From: Borrelia duttonii Ly
GTDB lineage: Bacteria; Spirochaetota; Spirochaetia; Borreliales; Borreliaceae
Assembly: GCF_000019685.1 (NCBI RefSeq)
Contig: NC_011229.1
Coordinates: 867,675-931,674 of the forward strand
Length of the DNA stretch: 64,000 bases
Direction of reading: 5' to 3'
The notes below the pieces were generated by a model, which saw only the letters and a list, made by a program, of their open reading frames with translations, made no database searches and had not been told where the DNA came from. A program made the translations under genes and the position numbers. Below are positions 57,350-64,000 of this stretch, in pieces. Numbering within the stretch: the stretch's first letter is position 1; every line of letters starts with the position of its first letter.

Positions 57350-58345
57350 ATGTATAATTTACAAGATAGTTTACGCAATAAAAGTTTTTTAAGGCTTTTA
57401 GATTTTACTCAAGATGATATTCAATATTTACTTGATTTGTCTCATAAGTTGAAAAAAGTTAAACAATCAGGAATTGAAGAACAAAAACTGAAGGGTAAAA
57501 ATATAGTTATAATTTTTGAAAAGGATTCAACAAGAACAAGATGTGCGTTTGAAGTTGCTGCCTATGATCAAGGAGCTCATGTGACTTATTTGGGACCAAC
57601 AGGAAGTCAGATAGGAAAAAAAGAATCTATAGCTGATACTGCAAGGGTATTGGGAAGAATGTATGATGCTATTGAATTTAGAGGATTTTCTCAAGAAGCG
57701 GTTGAAGATTTAGCTAAGTATTCTAATGTGCCAGTTTATAATGGATTAACAGATATTGCTCATCCAACGCAAATACTTGCTGATTTTATGACCATTGAAG
57801 AACATAAAGGATGTTTGAAAAATTTAAAGATGGTATTTTGTGGTGATGGTAGAAATAACATGGCTAATTCTTTAATGGAAGGATGTTCTATTATGGGAAT
57901 GGACTTTAGGATATTTGCACCAACAGAACTCTTTCCAGATCCAGAGTTGGTAGCTAAGACAAAATTGATTGCTGATAAGAGTGGGGGTAGTATTACTATT
58001 TCTAGTTCTATTGAAGAAACAGTTAGGGATGTTGATGTTGTTTATACTGATGTATGGGTATCTATGGGTGAGGCTAATTGGGATGAGCGAATTAAATTAT
58101 TAAGACCATATCAAGTCAATAGTGAACTTATGCAATTGGCAAAGAAAGATGCAATATTTATGCATTGTTTACCAGCTTTTCATGATTTAAATACGGTAGT
58201 TGGTAGAGAAGTTTTTGAAAAATATGGACTTAAAGGGATTGAGGTTACTCATGATGTTTTTGAGGGTGACCGATCTGTTGTTTTTGATGAGGCTGAAAAT
58301 AGGTTGCATACTATTAAAGCCGTTATGGTTGGAACTTTGGGATAA
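57350..58345 (+). CDS. argF: Ornithine carbamoyltransferase (catabolic type by context)
   Basis: 331 residues from ATG 57350; GGGAG lies nine bases ahead. An ATG at 57344 is closer than usual to that element. The carbamoyl-phosphate motif is STRTR (residues 60-64), followed by [22 protein letters not shown] and HCLPAFHD. It turns citrulline and phosphate into ornithine and carbamoyl phosphate. Its place between arcA and the arcD-like and arcC genes marks it as the arcB of an arginine deiminase pathway. Confidence 0.93.
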   Translation: MYNLQDSLRNKSFLRLLDFTQDDIQYLLDLSHKLKKVKQSGIEEQKLKGKNIVIIFEKDSTRTRCAFEVAAYDQGAHVTYLGPTGSQIGKKESIADTARVLGRMYDAIEFRGFSQEAVEDLAKYSNVPVYNGLTDIAHPTQILADFMTIEEHKGCLKNLKMVFCGDGRNNMANSLMEGCSIMGMDFRIFAPTELFPDPELVAKTKLIADKSGGSITISSSIEETVRDVDVVYTDVWVSMGEANWDERIKLLRPYQVNSELMQLAKKDAIFMHCLPAFHDLNTVVGREVFEKYGLKGIEVTHDVFEGDRSVVFDEAENRLHTIKAVMVGTLG

Positions 58346-58397
58346 ATTTATTATAAGTTTTATTATCAAAATGTAAATATGTATTAGGAGAGATAAA

Positions 58398-59813
58398 ATG
58401 GTTCAAAAAAATAAAATGCCAAGTAGTTTTACGATAGTATTTGCTTTAATAGTGTTTATGACAATATTAACTTATATAGTTCCTGCAGGTGAATTTCATA
58501 AAGAAAATAGAGAAGTGAATGGTAATTTGCAAGAAGTTGTTGTGGCTGGAACTTATCATGCAGTAGATAGAGCACCTAGGGGATTTTGGGATGGCATTTT
58601 TATTGTTTTAACAGCAATGGCTAAAGGAATGGAACATGCTGTTGAAGTTATTGTATTTGTTTTAATTGTTGGTGGAGCTTATGGAGTTATTTTGGGGACG
58701 GGAGCAGTTGATGCAGGAATAGCAGCAGCAATTAAGAAAATGGGAAATAAGGATAGACTGTTGATACCATTGATGATGTTTATTTTTTCCATAGGTGGGA
58801 CTACAACAGGGATGTATGAAGAAACACTACCATTTTATCTAATTATGATCCCATTGGTAATAGCTTTAGGTTATGATAGTGTTGTAGCCGTTGCAATTAT
58901 TGGATTAGGGGCTGGTGTTGGAACTATGGCATCTACTATTAATCCATTTGCTACGGGAATAGCATCAGCAATAGCTGGTATTGAGATAAAGGATGGTTTT
59001 TATTTTCGTATTGTTTTATACGTAGTTTCTGTTTTTGTAGCTATAGCATATGTATTGATATATGCAATTAGAGTCAAGAATGATCCTAAAAGATCTATAG
59101 TATATTCTCAAAGGGAAGAAAATTATAATCTATTTGTTAAAGGTAGGAGTGATGATAAGAGTGATAGTATGCCAGAATTTACAAATAGACGGAAAATGGT
59201 ATTAGTATTGTATGGGTTAATGGTTGTATTTTTGATATATAGTATTTTGGAGCTTGGTTGGTGGATGCAAGAGATGACAATGTTATATCTTGGTACAGCG
59301 ATTCTATCTGCGTTTATATGTAAAATGAATGAATCTAAAATGTGGGATACTTTTGTAGAGGGAGCTAAAGATATGATAACAGCAGCACTTATTATAGGTA
59401 TGGCTCGGGGAGTAATGATTGTAGCTGATGAAGGTATGATTACAGGAACAATTTTACATGCTGCATCAGAATTTTTGTATGGGGTGCCTAAAGGTATGTT
59501 TATCATTTTAAATGAACTTGTACAGATATTGATAGGTTTTATTGTACCCTCTTCATCAGGACATGCAAGTTTAACAATGTCAATGATGGCTCCATTGGCT
59601 GATTTTTTAGATATGCCAAGATCGTCAGTTGTATTGGCTATGCAGACAGCATCGGGTTTGGTGAATTTGTTAACGCCAACGAGTGGGGTTATCATGGCTG
59701 TATTGGGAATGGCAAGACTGAGTTATGGTAGTTGGTTTAAGTTTGTGATGCCGATTTTTGTGATTGAATTTGTAATATGTATTTTAGTAATAATGGCAAA
59801 TGTATATTTATAG
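58398..59813 (+). CDS. arcD: YfcC/ArcD-like basic amino acid carrier
   Basis: 471 residues with about 12 hydrophobic segments. Conserved YfcC-family parts are FALIVFMTILTYIVPAGEF at the start, TGMYEETLPFYLIMIPL, GAGVGTMASTINPFATGIASA, and VPSSSGHASLTMSMMAPLAD near the end. Members exchange arginine and ornithine or carry dicarboxylates. Given the neighbours, an arginine/ornithine antiporter is most likely. AGGAGA precedes the ATG by seven bases. It could also be a peptide or dicarboxylate carrier. Confidence 0.85.
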   Translation: MVQKNKMPSSFTIVFALIVFMTILTYIVPAGEFHKENREVNGNLQEVVVAGTYHAVDRAPRGFWDGIFIVLTAMAKGMEHAVEVIVFVLIVGGAYGVILGTGAVDAGIAAAIKKMGNKDRLLIPLMMFIFSIGGTTTGMYEETLPFYLIMIPLVIALGYDSVVAVAIIGLGAGVGTMASTINPFATGIASAIAGIEIKDGFYFRIVLYVVSVFVAIAYVLIYAIRVKNDPKRSIVYSQREENYNLFVKGRSDDKSDSMPEFTNRRKMVLVLYGLMVVFLIYSILELGWWMQEMTMLYLGTAILSAFICKMNESKMWDTFVEGAKDMITAALIIGMARGVMIVADEGMITGTILHAASEFLYGVPKGMFIILNELVQILIGFIVPSSSGHASLTMSMMAPLADFLDMPRSSVVLAMQTASGLVNLLTPTSGVIMAVLGMARLSYGSWFKFVMPIFVIEFVICILVIMANVYL

Positions 59814-59837
59814 TATGTACGAGTTAAGGAGTTGTGT

Positions 59838-60770
59838 ATGAATAAAAGAATTGTAGTAAGTCTTGGAGGGAATGCTTTAGAATGTGGAGATGGAACATTT
59901 TGTGAGCAATTATCAAGGATAGAAAGTAGTGTATGTGGTATAGTGGATTTAATAGAGTATGGTTATGAGATAGTCATTAGTCATGGTAATGGTCCTCAAG
60001 TGGGAAGAATTTTGTTAGAAAATGAAATGTGCAAAGAGACGCCATTGGCACCACTTGATGTGTGTGTTGGTATGAGTCAAGGGATGATAGGATATTATAT
60101 TGAACAGGCATTAAGGAATGAGATCTGTAGGCGAGGAATGAAACGAAAAGTAATAGTGGTGTTGACTCAAGTTTTGGTAAATAAAGAAGATGAGTGTTTT
60201 AATAATCCTAGCAAACCTATTGGTCCATTTTATGATAAGATACGAGCAAAAGAGCTTGAGAGTGAGGGATATACTTTAAAAGAAGATAGTGGAAGAGGGT
60301 ATAGGAGAGTGGTTGCATCACCTAAGCCTATTGAGATTATAGAAATTGAAGAGATAATTGAATTAATTAACAAAGGATGTATAGTGATTGCTTGTGGAGG
60401 AGGTGGTATACCTGTTATCAAAGATGAAAGAGGAGTCATTAAGGGAATAAGTGGCGTAATTGATAAGGATTTTGCATCGTCTAAATTAGGACAAGATATA
60501 GGAGCAGATCAGTTATTAATTATTACTGCTGTTGAGCAGGTGGCGTTAAATTTTGGCAAAAGCAATGAAAGTTTACTGAGCAAAGTAAGTATTGGTGATT
60601 TAGAGAGATATATCAAAGAGGGTCATTTTGCGGCAGGTTCTATGTTGCCTAAAATAGAGGCAAGTATTAACTTTGTAAAGTCTAGAGAGAATAGAGAGGC
60701 AATTATTACATCACTTGATAAAATTATTGAAGGGATAAAGGGAATTAGAGGGACAATGATAACCATGTAG
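59838..60770 (+). CDS. arcC: Carbamate kinase
   Basis: 310 residues from ATG 59838, preceded by AAGGAG at 59826-59831, six bases upstream; an upstream TTG is less likely. Motifs: VVSLGGNALECGDG, SHGNGPQVGR, VGMSQGMIGYYI, CGGGGIPVI and DKDFASSKLGQDIGADQLL. It transfers phosphate from carbamoyl phosphate to ADP, making ATP, ammonia and CO2. It completes arcA-argF-arcD-arcC. From memory, B. burgdorferi does not have arcC at this place, so it is a group-specific gain or a Lyme-group loss. Confidence 0.93.
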   Translation: MNKRIVVSLGGNALECGDGTFCEQLSRIESSVCGIVDLIEYGYEIVISHGNGPQVGRILLENEMCKETPLAPLDVCVGMSQGMIGYYIEQALRNEICRRGMKRKVIVVLTQVLVNKEDECFNNPSKPIGPFYDKIRAKELESEGYTLKEDSGRGYRRVVASPKPIEIIEIEEIIELINKGCIVIACGGGGIPVIKDERGVIKGISGVIDKDFASSKLGQDIGADQLLIITAVEQVALNFGKSNESLLSKVSIGDLERYIKEGHFAAGSMLPKIEASINFVKSRENREAIITSLDKIIEGIKGIRGTMITM

Positions 60771-61095
60771 ATCGCGTTACTAAATATTGATATAGGAAAG
60801 TGTATAGTATAAGTAATCATCTATTTTAAAAAAAAGTAAAGTTTCAACAGAGTCAATGATTAAGATGGATGGCGAAGATCTTAAAATCAACCCATTCATT
60901 TGTATTTTTAATTTCTATTATTAAATTTTATATTTCATGTATGATATTTTTAGTTTTATTCAATTATTTTGCTTATATTAGTTTTTTTATCATTATACAA
61001 TAAATTCTTCATAAGAAAATGTTATAAAAATTTGTATTTTTAAATATTTTGAACTAAATGTGTATGTATGTTTTGTAAAGGAGCGTTAAAATGTT
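60771..61095. other. Intergenic region with possible gene remnant and permease promoter
   Basis: 325 bases between arcC and the permease. Bases about 60841-60930 can be read on the plus strand as an open stretch of about 28 codons without a start, containing SMIKMDGEDLKINPF, and this looks like a gene fragment I cannot identify. TTGCTT at 60969 and TATACA at 60994 could be a permease promoter with a long 19-base spacer. No tRNA, riboswitch or clear terminator is seen. Confidence 0.4.
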
Positions 61096-62418
61096 ATGAA
61101 AAAGGACAAGATTGATTACAAAAGAGAAATAATTGCCGGAATTACAACATTTCTAAGTATGGGATATATAATAATAGTAAATCCTTTAATATTATCTAAT
61201 GCAGGTATGCCTATGGGAGCATTGGTAACATCTACATGTATAACAGCAGGGATTGCTACAATTATGATGGGTGTAGTAACAAATACTCCTTTAGCTTTAG
61301 CGTCTGGGATGGGAACCAATGCATTTTTTGCTTTTTCTCTTGTAAAAGGAATGAATATACCTTGGGAAGTGGCTTTGGCAGCAGTGTTTGTTGAAGGAAT
61401 TATATTTATTATTTTATCTTTGTCAAAGATTAGAGAAAATATCATAAATGCTATACCAATGAATTTAAAATATTCTATTTCTGTTGGTATTGGATTTTTT
61501 ATTGCTTTTATTGGTTTAGTTAATAGTAATATTATAGTTAAAAATGAGGCCACATTAATTGGTATTGGTAATTTTATGGATTTACAAGTTTTGATTACAT
61601 TGTTAGGTTTTGTCTTAATATGTGTTTTTGAGATGAAGGGTGTTAGAGGAAGTATATTATTGTCAATTTGCGTTATTACTTTAATATCTTGGGGTTATTG
61701 CTTGTTTGATAAAGAATCTGCTATGAGTATTGGATTAAAATTGCCAGATGGATTTTTAAGATATGAATCGTTTTTCCCTATATTTAATAAATTAAATTTT
61801 TCTTATATTTTAAATGAAAATTTATGGAATTTTCTTTTTATAGTGTTTATTTTATTGTTTAATGATATTTTTGATACGGTTGGAACTTTAGTAGGAGTTG
61901 CTACTAAGGGAAATATGATTGATAGTGATGGTAATGTGCGTAATGCTGGTAAGATATTATTAGTTGATGCTATTGCTACAACTTTTGGTGCAGTTATGGG
62001 AGTATCTACTGTTACAACTTATATTGAAAGTTCTACAGGAGTGGCGTCAGGAGGCCGTACTGGGGTTACATCAATTATGACAGGAATTTTATTTGTATTG
62101 TCAATATTTTTTGCACCTTTATTTATTGCTGTTCCAACTAGTGCAATATCAGCTACTTTAATATATGTTGGGTTTTTAATGTGTAAGGAGATTAAAAATA
62201 TTGATTTTACAAATATGAAAGAAGCTATTCCAAGTTTTTTAATATTATTGTTAATTCCATTAACTTATAATATAGCTTCAGGAATAGGTATTGGAATAAC
62301 TTTTTATGTAATTATGAGTTTATTATATAATTTTTTTAGGAAAGAATATGTCAGTGTGTCTCCCATCATAATTGTATTGTCTTGTGTTTTTGTTTTGAAA
62401 TTATTGCTTTCTAGTTAG
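61096..62418 (+). CDS. NCS2/AzgA-type purine permease
   Basis: 440 residues, about 12 hydrophobic segments. The start KREIIAGITTFLSMGYIIIVNP is the hallmark of AzgA/PbuG hypoxanthine-guanine-adenine permeases. Later parts ALASGMGTNAFFAF and DIFDTVGTLVGVA, and the segment VMGVSTVTTYIESSTGVASG, also fit. Borrelia cannot make purines de novo, so import is essential. A GGAG-type ribosome site lies 12 bases ahead of this ATG. A two-codon ORF (ATG TTA TGA, 61091-61099) sits at better spacing and its stop overlaps this ATG. My recollection is that related B. burgdorferi permeases are on plasmid cp26. Confidence 0.9.
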   Translation: MKKDKIDYKREIIAGITTFLSMGYIIIVNPLILSNAGMPMGALVTSTCITAGIATIMMGVVTNTPLALASGMGTNAFFAFSLVKGMNIPWEVALAAVFVEGIIFIILSLSKIRENIINAIPMNLKYSISVGIGFFIAFIGLVNSNIIVKNEATLIGIGNFMDLQVLITLLGFVLICVFEMKGVRGSILLSICVITLISWGYCLFDKESAMSIGLKLPDGFLRYESFFPIFNKLNFSYILNENLWNFLFIVFILLFNDIFDTVGTLVGVATKGNMIDSDGNVRNAGKILLVDAIATTFGAVMGVSTVTTYIESSTGVASGGRTGVTSIMTGILFVLSIFFAPLFIAVPTSAISATLIYVGFLMCKEIKNIDFTNMKEAIPSFLILLLIPLTYNIASGIGIGITFYVIMSLLYNFFRKEYVSVSPIIIVLSCVFVLKLLLSS

Positions 62419-62495
62419 GGTTTTAATAATCAAATATAATTGTGAATAGAGATATTGACTACTTAAAAGAATTATATGTAATGAGTCAATTTTGG

Positions 62496-62590
62496 ATGAA
62501 AAGTAGGAGCTTAAAATTTTTTAGTATTGATTTGTTTGATGATGAAATGTAATAATGGAGTAGTAAAAGGGCAAAGTCAAGTAACAAAGG
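62496..62590 (+). pseudogene. Lipoprotein signal remnant of a vlp-like gene (part 1)
   Basis: An ATG at 62496 opens MKSRSLK, a basic start. After a frameshift in an A/T run, the next frame reads FLVLICLMMKCNNGVVKG, a hydrophobic segment with a lipobox-like cysteine followed by NNG, as in Vlp/Vsp lipoproteins. The frame then runs into inverted sequence. It looks like the 5' end of a decayed surface-lipoprotein gene. The identification is inference from the lipobox pattern and the adjacent pieces. Confidence 0.5.
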
Positions 62591-62765
62591 TATATGGGAT
62601 AGTGTCAGCACCAATGGTATCGTTGATTCTGATTTTTATTTCCAATGTTTTCGTTATCTCGTCAACCAACTTAACTAAAGTATGTAATTACTCCATATTC
62701 TCAGCAAGTTCAAACACATCTCTTATCTTTTTACTTAGTCGTAGCCTTCCAAATAAATCTGAGGG
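62577..62765 (-). pseudogene. Inverted middle segment of a vlp-like gene (part 2)
   Basis: Read on the minus strand, this encodes LSKKIRDVFELAENME, one stop, then LHTLVKLVDEITKTLEIKI and NDTIGAD. This closely follows the conserved Vlp core ISKKIKD..EFA.SVKE.ETLVKSIDELAKTIGKKI..D.TLGAD as I remember it. It lies between plus-strand N- and C-terminal pieces of the same gene type, so this part appears flipped. Confidence 0.6.
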
Positions 62766-62770
62766 TTAGT

Positions 62771-63100
62771 CAGAATGGCTTATTGCTTGTACTGTACGGA
62801 GGATGTTTTCAGGTAATGGTGGATATGAAAGTTAAATTGGACTCTTTTATTAGAGTAAACAGCAGCTAAAAGTTTTAAGTGAAATGAGAGTTAAAGTTTC
62901 TGATGTGAAGATCGAAACAGAGGCTTTTTTAAAAAAATAAAAAGACAATTATCTTGGTAAAGTGGCTTTCTAGTGATGATGATGCAAAAAAAGAAAGCTA
63001 TAAAGCGAGATAATATTGATAAACTAAAGGAGCTGAGAAATTTAGAAAACTTAATGAATCAATCTTTGCAATTTCGGAGTTTACAATTTTTGCTAAATTT
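62771..63100 (+). pseudogene. C-terminal remnant of a vlp-like gene (part 3)
   Basis: In several frames this reads NGLLLVLYG, VKLDSFIRVN, EMRVKVSDVKIETEAFL, DDAKKESYKA and TKGAEKFRKLNESI. These follow in order the Vlp segments NG.LIAG.YG, TKLD.L.KVN, EDIKTKI.D.K....AFL, DDA.K and TKGAEELGKLN.AI. Multiple stops and frameshifts show the gene is dead. The similarity is from memory and needs a search to confirm. Confidence 0.55.
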
Positions 63101-64000
63101 TAAACTTAGAGATATGAATTTTTTAAATTTGGTTAGTTTTAATTAGAAGGTAAGTAATCAGAAGAATAACTTAGGTTAAGAGCTAATGTTTTTAGCTTTA
63201 TTTTATTGAAAGATTGTTAATTTGATTATCTATTTGTATAGAAATAAGAGTAAGTGTTTTAAATAAATTAAAATCAAAAAAAGGAAGTGACATAAATAAG
63301 AAACAGTGAAAGAAATATTTAGAGGCATAAATGGATATTAGGAATATTGGATGTAATAATTAGAAAAACCAGTATCAGATTGACCAGCCTCCGTTTCACT
63401 ATTCTTAGAGTATTTTATTCTCCCCTAATATCTTTTTGTGTATATATGTTGTTATTTTATATTATATTTATTAATTAGTGATAATTAGTGGGGGTTTCAA
63501 TAAGACAAATTTTTCAAAAGAGGTGTAATAGTGAAATTTAGAAACAAATTTTTAATTTTAAATAGAAGCATAAGATTTGTTGTTGAGAATGAATAAAAAG
63601 AGAATTTTCAGGAAAATACTACTGTGAAAGAAGAAGCAGGTGAAGAGGAAAGAGTTAGTAGAAAAAGTAGTATAATAAGATGGTGTGAATTATGTAAATA
63701 ATGCACTTACTTGGATTAAAATAATAAAAGAAAAAAAACAGAAATCAGATATAATGAATGAAATTTTGGCAATTTTTGGAGATTTTTTTAATTTAAAAAA
63801 GATTATTTCACAAAAATATGCACGGAGAGACTAAGGCTAATGATATAAGTAAACTCTTAGAAGATTCTCGACAAGTAGTAGAAGAATCGGTCTTAAAACT
63901 GGAAGAAAATTTTCAAAAAGTAAAAAACTTTTTAGAAGAGGCTATTAAAAAAATAGTTGCAAAAAAAAATAAAAAAATATTAATAATAATGAAATAGAAT
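63101..64000. other. Non-coding region with a second degenerate lipoprotein-like remnant
   Basis: No intact gene is seen. At 63521-63537 AAAAGAGGTGTAATAGTG resembles a ribosome site and GTG start, followed by about 21 codons and a stop. From about 63700, pieces in different frames read ALTWIKIIKEKKQKSDIMN, EILAIFGDFFNLKK and then AETKANDISKLLEDSRQVV, with a Lys/Glu-rich helical tail to 63990. The FGD and ETK.NDI spacing faintly recalls Vlp/Vsp N-terminal regions. It is probably decayed plasmid-type DNA near the chromosome end. Confidence 0.4.

Noticed and set aside
59123..59695. 190-codon minus-strand frame inside the arcD-like gene
   Set aside because: Opposite a well-conserved transporter; its residues mirror the transporter codons and match no family.
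60771..61095. Purine riboswitch upstream of the permease
   Set aside because: No conserved purine-aptamer core or three-way junction could be traced.
63400..64000. Hairpin telomere at the right edge
   Set aside because: No terminal inverted structure or conserved telomere boxes recognised; the window simply stops at 64,000.
1..64000. CRISPR arrays, rRNA and tRNA genes
   Set aside because: No regularly spaced short repeats, rRNA-like stretches or tRNA cloverleafs were noticed in the intergenic regions.

Overview
The window is about 72% A+T by eye and carries the gene order of the right part of a Borrelia linear chromosome: pnp, lptF/lptG-like, tgt, murJ, coaBC, panF, murC, miaA, hrpA, topA, sbcDC, ileS, clpC, pgm, uvrBA, an lptD-like gene and arcA-argF. 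This matches the order I recall for the B. burgdorferi genes numbered about 0805 to 0843. A decayed gene near the right edge resembles the variable large protein (Vlp) lipoproteins of relapsing-fever Borrelia. Together with a chromosomal carbamate kinase and purine permease, this suggests the relapsing-fever group. I cannot name the species.

Layout. 1-8731 (+): end of pnp, a propeller-like lipoprotein, lptF/lptG-like genes, tgt, murJ and a HEAT-repeat protein, mostly overlapping or nearly so. 8725-9900 (-): coaBC. 9956-22559 (+): yhdT-panF, an RluA-type pseudouridine synthase, a P-loop ATPase, murC, yicC, a CMP-kinase-like gene, rpoZ, miaA and a 31-codon ribosomal protein gene. Inside this run a 5,060-bp block (panF to the 5' part of yicC) is repeated head to tail with no difference seen. 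22561-22591 is a hairpin terminator. 22603-31507: mostly minus-strand genes (small lipoprotein, phosphodiester glycosidase family protein, repeat protein, PTS IICB, hrpA, topA), with one plus-strand outer-membrane-like gene. 31584-37274 (+): sbcD, sbcC, a ROK protein, cutC. 37343-45234 (-): lipoprotein, ileS, clpC, pgm. 45350-53595 (+): uvrB, uvrA, lptD-like. 53743-55917 (-): viroplasmin-RNase H and a papain-fold lipoprotein. 56103-60770 (+): arginine deiminase pathway arcA-argF-arcD-like-arcC. 61096-62418 (+): purine permease. 62419-64000: no intact gene; decayed Vlp-like and other remnants.

How the genes fit together. Pantothenate uptake (YhdT-PanF) sits beside CoaBC, which acts later in CoA synthesis. 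MurC and MurJ serve peptidoglycan. LptF, LptG and LptD homologues form parts of an envelope transport bridge in a lineage known to lack lipopolysaccharide. ArcA, ArgF, an ArcD-like carrier and ArcC make a complete route from arginine to ornithine, ammonia and ATP. SbcCD, UvrAB, TopA and HrpA handle DNA and RNA.

Most notable signals: the perfect 5,060-bp tandem duplication with its one-base-homology junction and chimeric yicC; the internally inverted vlp pseudogene; the degenerate second ATPase domain of ClpC; and an ATPase with an Asp23-like C-terminus. Both copies of the repeat look identical, so a real recent duplication and an assembly artefact cannot be told apart from sequence alone.
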